Shown here piece by piece: positions 25,604 to 33,807 of a stretch of DNA of 64,000 nucleotides (the first letter of the stretch is position 1; every line of letters starts with the position of its first letter). The stretch spans positions 1 to 64,000 of the forward strand of contig JAZRXH010000155.1 of assembly GCA_045600125.1 (NCBI GenBank). Direction: 5' to 3'. The position numbers were made by a program, and so were the translations under genes. This DNA comes from SIG622 sp045600125 (GTDB lineage Bacteria; Bacillota; Clostridia; Oscillospirales; CAG-382). The notes under the pieces were generated by a model. The model saw only the letters and a list, made by a program, of their open reading frames with translations, did no database searches and was not told the DNA's origin.

Positions 25604-26356
25604 ATGAAAAACAACATCAGAATCCTCTGCGTCGGCAACAGCTTTTCCGTCGGCGCTACGAGATATCTGCACCGGATCTCGGAGAAGTACGACACCGAGA
25701 TCGACGTTTATAACCTCTTTATCGGCGGGTGCAGCCTTGAGCGGCACTGGAACAATGCTGTCGGCGATATCCACGACTACCGGATCTTCCATAACGGCGT
25801 GTGGGAAGTCAATAATGCAAGCATCAGGGAGTACGAAAGCTTCCTTCCGTGGGATTACATCACCTTCCAGCAGGCGAGTTATTTCTCCCACGAAGAGAAT
25901 ACGTATGCGCCGTTCCTCGGGAACCTTGCGGCTTATTTCAGAAAGAGCAACCCGAATGCTGAATATCTTATCCACCAGACGCAGCCGGTTACCAACGTGC
26001 GCTGTGTGAAGTCCTTTGGTATTTCAGGAAGCGAGGAAATGTACGAAAGACTTGTGAAGAATTACGACAACGCCGCAAAGACCGTCGGAGCGGTGGGTAT
26101 TCTTCCTACGGGATATGCCATCCATACGGCTCTTACCGAATACGGCGTATTTGAGAATCTTGTATTTTCCGACTATACCGGACACCTCGGACTTCGCTAC
26201 GGTGAATACTGTGCCGCTCTCTGCTGGTACGGTGCTTTGACCGGAGAAGACGTTCTGAATGACACCTTCAAGCCCGAGGGCGCCGATGAGGAATTGACGG
26301 CTGTGATGCGGAAGTGCGCAAGCGCCGCCGCAAAGAAGTATTGCTTTGCAAAGTGA
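25604..26356 (+). CDS. SGNH-like protein, DUF4886 type
   Basis: 250 residues. The opening IRILCVGNSFSVGATRYLHRI is the Gly-Asn-Ser-Phe-Ser block used as nucleophile region in DUF4886/SGNH-type hydrolases, followed by YNLFIGGCSLERHW, WDYITFQQASY and YLIHQTQPV. ATG 25604 is preferred over 25496 because AAGGAAGG lies ten bases ahead and the fold begins right there. No signal peptide is present, so it is cytoplasmic. It follows the large secreted protein but is separated from it by a terminator. Esterase activity on carbohydrates is plausible; the substrate is not visible. Confidence 0.82.
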   Translation: MKNNIRILCVGNSFSVGATRYLHRISEKYDTEIDVYNLFIGGCSLERHWNNAVGDIHDYRIFHNGVWEVNNASIREYESFLPWDYITFQQASYFSHEENTYAPFLGNLAAYFRKSNPNAEYLIHQTQPVTNVRCVKSFGISGSEEMYERLVKNYDNAAKTVGAVGILPTGYAIHTALTEYGVFENLVFSDYTGHLGLRYGEYCAALCWYGALTGEDVLNDTFKPEGADEELTAVMRKCASAAAKKYCFAK

Positions 26357-26374
26357 CGCGGTTTAGAAACGAAG

Positions 26375-26407
26375 AACTGCTGAAAGGAGAGCTTTCAACA
26401 GTTTTTC
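26375..26407 (+). terminator. Intrinsic terminator after the DUF4886-type gene
   Basis: AACTG-C-TGAAAG (26375-26386) pairs with CTTTCA-A-CAGTT (26392-26403) with one mismatch, followed by T residues. Confidence 0.75.
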
Positions 26408-26477
26408 TGTTTTGTTTACCTGAGGAGGTATGATAAAGCTCCGGCAGATTGATTTTGACGGAAAACGGGAGAGGCGC

Positions 26478-26834
26478 TCAGTGCTTATCCCGGATACGGA
26501 AGCTCATGGCGGCGAGAAGGGAGAAGAACATGGCTGCCGTGATGCCGCCTGCCGTGCCGGTAAGTCCTCCGGTCAGAATTCCCGTTATGCCGCCGGTATC
26601 GACGGCTTTCTCCACGCCGTTTATAAGGGCGTAGCCGAAGCCGGTCAGCGGCACGGTTGCGCCGGCACCGGCAAAATCTACCAGTGGCTTATAGAGACCG
26701 ATGACGGTGAGAAATGCACCTGCGACGACGTAAGACGTCAGGATCTTTGCCGGGGTGAGGCGGGTGCGGTCGATGAGGATCTGTGCGATAAGGCAAAATG
26801 CGCCGCCGACGAGAAATGCCCATAGATAATGCAT
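26478..26834 (-). CDS. spoVAE: Stage V sporulation protein AE
   Basis: 118 residues with three or four membrane helices. FLVGGAFCLIAQILIDRTRLTPAKIL and the glycine-rich VDFAGAGATVPLTGFGYALINGV are characteristic of SpoVAE, one of the inner-membrane proteins of the SpoVA channel that moves dipicolinic acid into the developing spore and releases it on germination. AGGAAGT precedes the ATG. It follows spoVAD by 32 bases, so the two are co-transcribed. Expression in the forespore under sigma-G is known for the family; no sigma-G promoter was confidently seen. Confidence 0.93.
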   Translation of the reverse strand: MHYLWAFLVGGAFCLIAQILIDRTRLTPAKILTSYVVAGAFLTVIGLYKPLVDFAGAGATVPLTGFGYALINGVEKAVDTGGITGILTGGLTGTAGGITAAMFFSLLAAMSFRIRDKH

Positions 26835-26866
26835 ACTGTCGTACTTCCTTTCTTCGATTATGATTC

Positions 26867-27916
26867 TTAGTCGCTGACCAGCGTTACAAGATGCGCTACG
26901 GCGGGGATGGACTTTCCCTGCTTCAGAGATTTCGGGCTCATCATGGCGCCGGTACCGACGAGTGCGATTTTTGACAGCTCGCCTTTTTCAAGGGCGCTTG
27001 CGAGATAGCCTGCCGTGACCACCGCACTGCAGCCGCATCCGGAGCCGCCGCAGCCGACGTCCTGCTTTTTCAGGTCGTAAACGAGGAGTCCGCAGTCGGT
27101 GAGTTTTTCGGTGATATTGCTGTTTTTCTCGCCGAGAAGCTCGGCAAGAAGCCGGGAACCTTCCCAGCCGAGGTCTCCTGTGATGATTTTGTCTACGTTC
27201 TCAAGCTCGTCGCCTGCAGAGGCTGTATAGCGTTCGAGGGTGCTTTGGGCAGCCGTACACATGGCGGCGCCCATATTTCCGGCGTCCTTGATCCCTCTGT
27301 CCGAAACGATGCCGCAGACGGCGTCTTCAATATAGATGTTTTTTACGGCTGCTGCTTTATTTCTTCCGAACACGTCCTCGGCACCAAGAAGAAAAGCGCC
27401 CGCTCCCGTAACGGTGGTCTGTGCCGTCGGGCCGCTGACAGAGCCGTAGCCGAGGGGAAAACGGAACTGCCTTTCCGCCGAGCAAAAGTGGGAGGAGGCG
27501 ACCACCGCCGCCGTGCGGATGACTCCCGAGTCGATCATGGCGGAGGCAAGCATCAGCCCCTCGGCGCAGGTGGAGCAGGCGCCGTAGAGTCCGCAGTAGG
27601 GAATATTGAAGTTTTCAAGTCCGTACCCCGAGCCGATGCACTGGTTCAGAAGGTCGCCGGCAAACAGCATATCCACGTTATTTTCGGTGGCTCCGGCTTT
27701 TTCGAGGGCACACTTCAGGGCGATCTCGCACATCCTTCCCTCGGCGATCTCCCACGATTTTTCCCCCATGAGGCTGTCCTCGAAGGCTTTGTCAAGGTAG
27801 TTTCCGAGAGGTCCCTGCTTTTCGAGTTTTCCGCCGACGCAGGCGCTTGAAAGAAGGCGTATCTTCCTTGCAAAGCGCATCTTTCCTCTTTTTGCTTCGT
27901 AATGGCTGATATCCAT
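26867..27916 (-). CDS. spoVAD: Stage V sporulation protein AD
   Basis: 349 residues from ATG 27916, which has AAAGGAAATG ahead; a longer open frame upstream reads into the divergent gene and is rejected. The protein has a thiolase-like fold (YGACSTCAEGLMLASAMI with the Cys, SSHFCSAERQFRFPLGYG, and a C-terminal GSGCGCSAVVTAGYL). SpoVAD binds dipicolinic acid as the soluble partner of the SpoVA channel. In most spore formers spoVAC precedes it; here the upstream gene is a divergent patatin lipase, so spoVAC must lie elsewhere or be absent. Confidence 0.95.
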   Translation of the reverse strand: MDISHYEAKRGKMRFARKIRLLSSACVGGKLEKQGPLGNYLDKAFEDSLMGEKSWEIAEGRMCEIALKCALEKAGATENNVDMLFAGDLLNQCIGSGYGLENFNIPYCGLYGACSTCAEGLMLASAMIDSGVIRTAAVVASSHFCSAERQFRFPLGYGSVSGPTAQTTVTGAGAFLLGAEDVFGRNKAAAVKNIYIEDAVCGIVSDRGIKDAGNMGAAMCTAAQSTLERYTASAGDELENVDKIITGDLGWEGSRLLAELLGEKNSNITEKLTDCGLLVYDLKKQDVGCGGSGCGCSAVVTAGYLASALEKGELSKIALVGTGAMMSPKSLKQGKSIPAVAHLVTLVSD

Positions 27917-28241
27917 AGGGCATTTCCTTTCCGTTCGATGTATCTTTGGCTTTTTTAATGCAGCGGACTGTTTCGCTGTTCTTTCTTCGGGTATTCTTTT
28001 CGTTTTTATAAAAAAATATACACAAAAGTCTAAAATCCGTAAATCTATTGCGCTATAATCGGAGCAGATGAATGGATTATTGCCCGTGTTCAATAGAAGG
28101 TTATAAGGAATCCGTCTTATTTGAAGGATCGCCCGGAAAGATGGTCGGTCGCACGGGTCGGAAGGCTCGGACATTCGGAAGGCTCGGGACTTTGCCATAT
28201 GGGAAGTACACAAAACGGACCGGAAAGAAAAGAGGAAAACT
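27917..28241. other. Divergent intergenic region spoVAD / patatin
   Basis: No gene. A TATAAT sits at 28054-28059 on the plus strand without a good -35 box at 16-18 bases, so a promoter for the patatin gene is only suggested. A direct repeat TCGGAAGGCTCGG occurs at 28158-28170 and 28175-28187 (period 17). A forespore-type promoter for spoVAD is expected but was not identified. Confidence 0.4.
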
Positions 28242-29528
28242 ATGCTTGGTTTAACACTGGAGGGCGGCGGCGCACGGGGCGCCTTTGAAATCGGCGCCAT
28301 CAAGGCTTTTCTTGAAAACGGATATAAATTTGACGGTGTGACCGGGACCTCCATCGGTTCGATCAACGCCGCTTTCCTTGCTCAGGGCGAATTTGAAAAG
28401 GCGTATTCTCTCTGGGAGGAGATGGAGCTGGAGAATCTGTTCCCGGAGCAGAGCGATCTTTTGCGCACCTTTGTCACCGGAGATTTTGAACTGGCTTCCG
28501 CGCCCGCTCTTGTCAAGAAGGGGCATGAGCTTCTCAAGAGCGGCGGTCTTGACATCGGCAGGATCCGGGAGCTCCTTGAAAAATACGTGGATGAGGAGAA
28601 GATACGGCTTTCGGACATGGAATTCGGTCTTGTGACCGTTTCACTTACCGATAAGAAGGCGCAGGAGCTTTTCACCGGCGACATCCCCGACGGTGAACTG
28701 GTCAACTATCTTCTTGCATCCTCCATGCTTCCGGTGTTCAAAAACGAAAAGCTCAACGATAAGCTGTTTGCCGACGGCGGATATTCCGACTGCTGTCCGT
28801 ACAATATGCTGATAGAACGGGGCTACGATGAGCTGGTGATCATTCGTGTCTTCGGCACGGGGCTTACCAGAAAGATGAAGGGAAAGAACACGAAGATCCA
28901 GATGGTCATTCCTTCGGACAAGCTGGGAAATATCCTTGATTTTTCCAATGCGACGGTCAAATACGAGATGAAAATGGGGTATTTTGACGCCAACCGTGTC
29001 ATAAAAGGGTATAAGGGAAGAAAGTATTACATTCTTCACGAAAACGACGACCGGTATTTTGAACGGCTTCTCTCGATCCCGCAGCCCTATATCAAGGCGG
29101 CTGCCAAGATTTTCGAGCTTCCGAACCTTCCCGGGAAGCGGATGCTCTTTGACGGGATCATCCCGCTTTTGGCGTCGGCTTTGAAGCTGAACGAGGACTT
29201 TACTTATGAGGAACTGGTGATCGCCATGGTGGAATCGGTGGCTCTTGCAAAAAATATCGACCGCTTCCGGGTGATGTCCTTTACCGACCTTCTTGCCGAG
29301 ACGGTGAACACGTCCTATCCGGACGCCGATAAAAAGTTTGAGGAGATCGTTTTCCCCTACAGAGCGGCAGGGGAGACGGCAAAGACATTCCGCCTTCCGA
29401 TTGCGCCTCTCTCCTGCAGTTATTCTTACAAGATGCCGAATGGGCAGAAGCTCGGAAGCGCACTGGAGCTTCTCTTGAAGGCAATGCATCTTTGCGAGAA
29501 GCGAAGCGCCAAGGAAGCTGAGGAATAG
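28242..29528 (+). CDS. Patatin-like phospholipase
   Basis: 428 residues. The N-terminal domain has the oxyanion-hole GGGARGAFEIG (8-18), the nucleophile elbow GTSIGS with Ser37, and the catalytic Asp178 in ADGGYSD, together forming the patatin Ser-Asp dyad. A C-terminal region of about 180 residues extends beyond the usual catalytic domain and is helical and unrecognised. No signal peptide is present, so it acts inside the cell on membrane lipids or acyl substrates. AGAGGAAAACT precedes the ATG. It stands alone, divergent from spoVAD. Confidence 0.93.
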   Translation: MLGLTLEGGGARGAFEIGAIKAFLENGYKFDGVTGTSIGSINAAFLAQGEFEKAYSLWEEMELENLFPEQSDLLRTFVTGDFELASAPALVKKGHELLKSGGLDIGRIRELLEKYVDEEKIRLSDMEFGLVTVSLTDKKAQELFTGDIPDGELVNYLLASSMLPVFKNEKLNDKLFADGGYSDCCPYNMLIERGYDELVIIRVFGTGLTRKMKGKNTKIQMVIPSDKLGNILDFSNATVKYEMKMGYFDANRVIKGYKGRKYYILHENDDRYFERLLSIPQPYIKAAAKIFELPNLPGKRMLFDGIIPLLASALKLNEDFTYEELVIAMVESVALAKNIDRFRVMSFTDLLAETVNTSYPDADKKFEEIVFPYRAAGETAKTFRLPIAPLSCSYSYKMPNGQKLGSALELLLKAMHLCEKRSAKEAEE

Positions 29529-29614
29529 ACGCAGGAAAATGCGGAGACCGTCTGATTGAAGTGTGAATATTTTGTAAATTCCGGACGACTGTCGAAGAAA
29601 TCTCCGTAAAGCTA

Positions 29615-29643
29615 TTGACAAAGAAAAGGGTAAGTGCTATAAT
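29615..29643 (+). promoter_or_regulatory. rplJ-rplL promoter
   Basis: Perfect TTGACA (29615-29620) and TATAAT (29638-29643), 17-base spacer, with a TGC extension. It lies about 200 bases upstream of rplJ, leaving a structured leader. Confidence 0.9.
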
Positions 29644-29654
29644 TCATATGTTGA

Positions 29655-29830
29655 CCTAAGAAAGCAGGTTGCGAACAGCTCTAACGGTTCGGAATTCGGA
29701 CCGCCTGCCGAGGAATGCATTGACAGAAGTGTTATTATGCTCCGAACTGTTTCTATGGTTTCGGAGCTTTTCTTTTTGCCATGCCTCATTGGTCGATAAC
29801 CGTCCGCATAATTCGGACAATCGAAATAAT
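29655..29830 (+). ncRNA. Ribosomal protein L10 leader (autoregulatory)
   Basis: The region between the rplJ promoter and gene contains several short helices and ends in a terminator-like hairpin. L10 (or the L10-L12 complex) binds such leaders in Firmicutes and represses rplJ-rplL. The position, length and terminator fit; the exact family match was not computed. Confidence 0.7.
29739..29776 (+). terminator. Attenuator-like terminator in the L10 leader
   Basis: GCTCCGAA (29739-29746) pairs with TTCGGAGC (29760-29767), followed by TTTTCTTTTT, 74 bases before rplJ. In this position it probably provides the off-state of L10 autoregulation. Confidence 0.75.
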
Positions 29831-29849
29831 ACAGGAGGTGTAACGAAAG

Positions 29850-30374
29850 ATGCCCAGCTCAAAGATTCTTGAACAGAAGCAGGAAATGCTGAACGGTCTT
29901 ATTGAAAAGATCAAGGCAGCCGAAAGCATGGTTCTTGTTGATTATTGCGGCATTACCGTCGAGGATGACACAAAGCTCCGTAAGTCTCTTCGTGAAGCAG
30001 GTGTTGATTACTCCGTAATCAAGAACACCTACATCAAGAAGGCTTGTGATGCTATCGGAATCGAAGGTTTCGACGCAGCGCTCAACGGAATGTCGGCTCT
30101 TGCTATCAGCTCTGACCCCGTCGCTCCCGCAAAGGTTCTCTGCAAGTTCGCAGAAGGCAATGAGAAGTTTAACGTAAAGGCAGGCTTCATCGACGGCAGA
30201 GTCATCGATACGAAGGAAGTTGAAGCTCTCGCAGCGATTCCGTCCAAGGAAGGACTCCTTTGCAAGATGCTCGGTTCCATGCAGTCTTCTCTTTATGGTC
30301 TTGCTATCGCTCTTCAGGCGATCGTGGACAAGAGCGGCGAAGCTCCCGCAGCGGAAGCTCCCGCAGAAGCGTAA
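29850..30374 (+). CDS. rplJ: 50S ribosomal protein L10
   Basis: 174 residues. MPSSKILEQKQEMLNGLIEK, MVLVDYCGITVEDDTKLRKSLRE and VIKNTYIKKA match L10, which anchors the L7/L12 stalk on the large subunit. AGGAGGTG precedes the ATG. It is followed by rplL after 118 bases that contain small hairpins. rplK/rplA and rpoB/rpoC, usual neighbours, are not adjacent here. Confidence 0.98.
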   Translation: MPSSKILEQKQEMLNGLIEKIKAAESMVLVDYCGITVEDDTKLRKSLREAGVDYSVIKNTYIKKACDAIGIEGFDAALNGMSALAISSDPVAPAKVLCKFAEGNEKFNVKAGFIDGRVIDTKEVEALAAIPSKEGLLCKMLGSMQSSLYGLAIALQAIVDKSGEAPAAEAPAEA

Positions 30375-30492
30375 ATACTTTTACGCACAGTAATAGCTTG
30401 CCTGCGGCTTAATGCAGGAAACAAAAACGGTAAAACCGTACATTTTATGGTGCAAAGCACCGACTATATTATGAATTTGGAGGAATACTAAA

Positions 30493-30870
30493 ATGGCAAA
30501 CGAAAAGTCTCTTGCTATCCTTGAAGAAATCAAGGCTCTTACTATTCTTGAACTCGCAGACCTCGTAAAGGCAATCGAAGAAGAATTCGGCGTATCCGCA
30601 GCTCCCGTAGCTGTAGCAGCCGCTCCCGGCGCAGCAGCAGCTGCAGCTGTTGAAGAGCAGACTGAATTCAACGTAGAGCTCACCGAAGCAGGCGCTTCCA
30701 AGCTCAACGTTATCAAGGTCGTTCGTGAAATCACCGGTCTTGGCCTTAAGGAAGCGAAGGATCTCGTAGAGTCCGCTCCTAAGGTAATCAAGGAAGGCGT
30801 TTCCAAGGAAGACGCAGAAGCTCTCAAGACTCAGCTCGAGGGCGCAGGCGCAAAGGTTACCATCAAGTAA
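30493..30870 (+). CDS. rplL: 50S ribosomal protein L7/L12
   Basis: 125 residues with the L7/L12 layout: an N-terminal dimerisation helix pair (LAILEEIKALTILELADLVK), an Ala-rich hinge (about 36-55) and the C-terminal factor-binding domain (VIKVVREITGLGLKEAKDLV). It recruits translation GTPases. TTGGAGGAAT precedes the ATG. It is the last gene of the rplJL unit, closed by a terminator. Confidence 0.98.
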   Translation: MANEKSLAILEEIKALTILELADLVKAIEEEFGVSAAPVAVAAAPGAAAAAAVEEQTEFNVELTEAGASKLNVIKVVREITGLGLKEAKDLVESAPKVIKEGVSKEDAEALKTQLEGAGAKVTIK

Positions 30871-30891
30871 TTATTGCTCTGAAAAAAAGAG

Positions 30892-30928
30892 AAAGCACCG
30901 TCGCGGTTTTGCGGCGGTGTTTTTGCTT
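30892..30928 (+). terminator. rplL terminator
   Basis: CACCGTCGC (30896-30904) pairs with GCGGCGGTG (30911-30919), followed by TTTTTGCTTTT. Confidence 0.88.
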
Positions 30929-30981
30929 TTACATGGACAAGGGTTTGTTTGCCGTATATGGCGAGGTGATTGTTGTCGCTT

Positions 30982-31095
30982 CATCCGGCAAAGCACGTAC
31001 TTTCTTTGCACTGCATCCGGCAAAGCACGGACTTTCGTTGCTCTTCATCCGGCAAAGCACGGACTTGTCTGCGCTGCATTCGGCAAAGGGATGGG
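30982..31095. repeat. 32-bp tandem repeat, four units
   Basis: The 15-base core CATCCGGCAAAGCAC recurs at 30982, 31014 and 31046, with a diverged copy (CATTCGGCAAAG) at 31077, at a period of 32, 32 and 31. The remaining half of each unit is partly similar (ACTTTC/ACTTGTC). It lies between the convergent rplL and amidase genes. Core and period are too short for CRISPR. Confidence 0.85.
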
Positions 31096-31096
31096 G

Positions 31097-31849
31097 TTAT
31101 TTTGTCGCAACATAAGGGGCGAAGGCGAAGCCCAGCGTACCGTTATATTCCACCACGTACCAGGAGCCGGACTTGCAGAAGACCCGCAGCTGTGCCCCTT
31201 TGGGCGCCTGCGCGATGACGTTGGCGTTGGTCGTCGGTCTCTCCCGGATGTTCAGTCTGCCCTCGTCGGTGATGACGATGCCGGTGGTGTATTCGTAGCC
31301 CTCGTTGGGGGTGACGAAAAGAAGTCCGAAGTGCTCAGAAAGGCCCTGCACGAGATTCCGGGCAATGGCGTCGATGTTGCCCCGTATCCAGTCGGCATCC
31401 TCCGGGTTGTCGTGGTAGGCAATCTCCACAAGGACGGTGGGCGCTTTGGTACGGGTCACCTCTGCAAGTCCGGTGGTGGGCATGATCTTCACCAGCTCGG
31501 GGTCGGGGTATATATTCTGAAAATTATCCGCAAGGGTAGAGGCGGCTTCCTTGCCCACAAGGCTTCTCGTATAGTAGTAGAAGTCGGCGCCCCGCAATTT
31601 TCCCGCTATGTTCTCGGGCGATGCGTTGGAGTGTAGCGCAAGGTGCAGGTCGTAGTTCCCCGCATTGGACTGCGCAATGGAGTTCGACACATTCTTCTGC
31701 GGATCGTTACGCACAAAATCAATGCCGGTGGCGTACAGATACGGCTCCATGGCGTCGGCGATGAGGTTCATGTAGTATTCCTCACTTTTATCGTCGCCGT
31801 TATAGATGTTGTATTCCTGCGTTGAGGGTGAAAGATAGATCGACGGCAT
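31097..31849 (-). CDS. N-acetylmuramoyl-L-alanine amidase with SH3 domain
   Basis: 250 residues. The N-terminal part reads IYLSPSTQEYNIYNGDDKSEEYYM and contains LHLALHSNASPENIAGKLRG and VLVEIAYHDNPEDADWI, which match the zinc ligands and catalytic glutamate of Amidase_3-type cell-wall hydrolases. The C-terminal 70 residues form a bacterial SH3 domain (GRLNIRERPTTNANVIAQAPKG). There is no signal peptide, so release may require lysis, mother-cell expression during sporulation, or another route. AAAGGAGG lies ahead of the ATG. Substrate: peptidoglycan stem-peptide amide bond. Confidence 0.9.
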   Translation of the reverse strand: MPSIYLSPSTQEYNIYNGDDKSEEYYMNLIADAMEPYLYATGIDFVRNDPQKNVSNSIAQSNAGNYDLHLALHSNASPENIAGKLRGADFYYYTRSLVGKEAASTLADNFQNIYPDPELVKIMPTTGLAEVTRTKAPTVLVEIAYHDNPEDADWIRGNIDAIARNLVQGLSEHFGLLFVTPNEGYEYTTGIVITDEGRLNIRERPTTNANVIAQAPKGAQLRVFCKSGSWYVVEYNGTLGFAFAPYVATK

Positions 31850-31923
31850 AAAAAATACCTCCTTTTCCGGTTACTAAAGTGTATGCCGGAAAGGAGGCAG
31901 TTGTTCCGCTTTTATTAAGGTTT

Positions 31924-32931
31924 TCAGATAAAATGGATCACAAAGCGAAGACCGTTTTCGTCTTTTCTCTTTTTTACAACGAAGCGGGAAAGAGCAGAGG
32001 CGAGAAGCTCCAGATTCTCTTCGTTTGCCCTCGAGGCGTAGACGTTCAGGATGTTTTCGCCGTAGGAGGCTTCCTTCGGAACGACCTCGATGCCAAAGCG
32101 GCGCACGGCGATGCCGATGTAGTCCCTGAAAATCTCCCGAAGCTCTTCTTCGCTGCTGCTTGAGAGCTCGTCCAGAATATCCATTGCTTTTGCTTTTTCG
32201 GGGAAGAAGCCGGGGCACCGATAAAAGGCTGCGTACAGCATCGAAAGGACGACGGCATTTACAAGCGTGGAGGTAAATACGATGCGTTTTCCTTCCCGAA
32301 GGGCTCCTCGCTCGGTGACAATGGGGAGAATATCGGAGAAGGTCATCTTTTCGAGGAAGGCGCATTCACAGCACAGCATCTCGCTCATCTCACAGACTGC
32401 CCTGAAGCTCTCGTTGCCGGAAAGCCGGAAGAACGCCTTGGTATTGACCGCCGTGTCAAAGGTGTGGGTATAGATATTCGAGAAATTGTAATCGCCCTTC
32501 AGTTTTCCGCCGAAGTCCGAGCCGAATTCCTTTTTGCCGTAGCAGAAGTGCTCGACGTTGTAGAAATTCATCCGGGTGCGGGCGAGGGCTCTCGTGCTTT
32601 CGATGACGCCGAGACGCCACTCGTCGAAAAGGCGCTTTTCTTTTATGGCGGCGATGATCTCCGGGATCTTCGTCAGTTCAAAGCGGGAGTCGAGGATCAT
32701 GAAGATGTTCTTCAGCATCACCCGGGCGCTTTCCTCTTTGATATAGCCTTTTCCGCAAAGCTCTGCCGCCTCGCTGATCATCCGGTGCAGTTCGGCGTCG
32801 GTGTATTCCAGTTCCTTTTCGGAAAGAACGCCTTTTTTCTTGGCAAGAAGCGTCACCGAAAAGAACAGATTATCCGCATCGACCTCTTCCGGCTTTATCG
32901 GAAAGTATTTTTCAATCTCTATTTTCCTCAC
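31924..32931 (-). CDS. Conserved hypothetical protein, DUF6179-like
   Basis: About 335 residues, soluble and mostly helical. Start uncertain: GTG 32931 lies two bases after an AG-rich stretch; TTG 32958 would overlap the previous stop but has no good ribosome-binding site. Visible stretches include IEIEKYFPIKPEEVDADNLFFSV, NFSNIYTHTFDTAVNTKAFF and FEVVPKEASYGENILNVYASRA-like text near the C-terminus. It directly follows a DUF6323-like gene, a pairing recalled in other Clostridia; the DUF names are from memory and should be checked. No catalytic motif is evident. Confidence 0.7.
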   Translation of the reverse strand: MRKIEIEKYFPIKPEEVDADNLFFSVTLLAKKKGVLSEKELEYTDAELHRMISEAAELCGKGYIKEESARVMLKNIFMILDSRFELTKIPEIIAAIKEKRLFDEWRLGVIESTRALARTRMNFYNVEHFCYGKKEFGSDFGGKLKGDYNFSNIYTHTFDTAVNTKAFFRLSGNESFRAVCEMSEMLCCECAFLEKMTFSDILPIVTERGALREGKRIVFTSTLVNAVVLSMLYAAFYRCPGFFPEKAKAMDILDELSSSSEEELREIFRDYIGIAVRRFGIEVVPKEASYGENILNVYASRANEENLELLASALSRFVVKKRKDENGLRFVIHFI

Positions 32932-32950
32932 CGCCTCTCTTTGCGGCGCA

Positions 32951-33649
32951 TCATTCAAGCTCGCCGCCGCACATATCCTCGTATACGTAGAACAGCAGAT
33001 CCGCCGTATCCTTGAGGCTGTGACCGGGCTGTATCTTCTTTTCACGGTATTCGAGGTATTCGTCGATCTCCGCACCGAAGCGTCTTTCCAGCGCCGCATA
33101 GAAGAGATACGCCGCCTCAATCACCGTGTTGTCGTCCACGTGACCCTCCCGATGGATGAACAGGTCGATCTCGATGTCGTCGAGGATCTGCTTGAGCTCC
33201 GCATCGAAGTCCTCGGTTTTGTTGAAGCCGAGGAACTTCCGTATTTCGGGATCGACGCCGGGGGCGTATTCGTCGATCTTTTCGTGAATGGCTGCCTTGA
33301 TGACCGATAACTGCTCGATCATGCTGTAATCCACATTGCCGCCTTTGTAGCGGTCGGTATCGACCTGCAGAATGGAGCAGGCACGGATCGCCTCGGTGAT
33401 CATTTCCTCGTTGATGAAAAGACCGTAAAAATCGGCGGTCTCGGAAATGCTCTCGGCGATGTCTCTCGACTCATAGTCGGAGAGGGGATAGCCGTACCGC
33501 TCGGAGATGGCGCTGAGCTGTTTTTCGGGGATCACGAGAGCGATCTCCTCGCCCTTGTGGTTCTTGAAGGTCAGAGAGTTCTCCCCGTTTTCAGCGGGCA
33601 GAGCGTCGGAGAATATGCTGAAAGCTTGTTCTTTTTTGTTATCACTCAT
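32951..33649 (-). CDS. Conserved hypothetical protein, DUF6323-like
   Basis: 232 residues from ATG 33649 (AAAGGAAC ahead); the open frame to 33727 is upstream noise. Soluble and acidic, with ALVIPEKQLSAISERYGYPLSDYESRDIAESI, IHEKIDEYAPGVDPEIRKFL and LKDTADLLFYVYEDMCGGELE. No catalytic motif is recognised. It is the first of a two-gene unit with the DUF6179-like protein; the end and start lie within about 20 bases, so the two are probably translated together and act together. The function of the pair is unknown. Confidence 0.72.
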   Translation of the reverse strand: MSDNKKEQAFSIFSDALPAENGENSLTFKNHKGEEIALVIPEKQLSAISERYGYPLSDYESRDIAESISETADFYGLFINEEMITEAIRACSILQVDTDRYKGGNVDYSMIEQLSVIKAAIHEKIDEYAPGVDPEIRKFLGFNKTEDFDAELKQILDDIEIDLFIHREGHVDDNTVIEAAYLFYAALERRFGAEIDEYLEYREKKIQPGHSLKDTADLLFYVYEDMCGGELE

Positions 33650-33807
33650 AGAAAGACCGTTCCTTTCCGAAAAACAAAAGGTGCAAAGGACACCTGTTCC
33701 CATAAAAAGCATTTCCCGACACCGCACCCGAAGACAGGGGCACGGTATCGGAAAAGCCGTCGTTTCTTTGCTTTTTGCCGCCGCTTATTTTGGCAGCGGA
33801 TCATTCA

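Noticed and set aside
26430..26825. Plus-strand ORF beginning right after GAGGAGGT
   Set aside because: The site directly touches the ATG (no spacing) and the frame lies entirely antisense to spoVAE; the product has no recognisable features.
30982..31095. CRISPR-like repeat
   Set aside because: Core of 15 bases with similar, not unique, spacers, only four units and no cas genes nearby.
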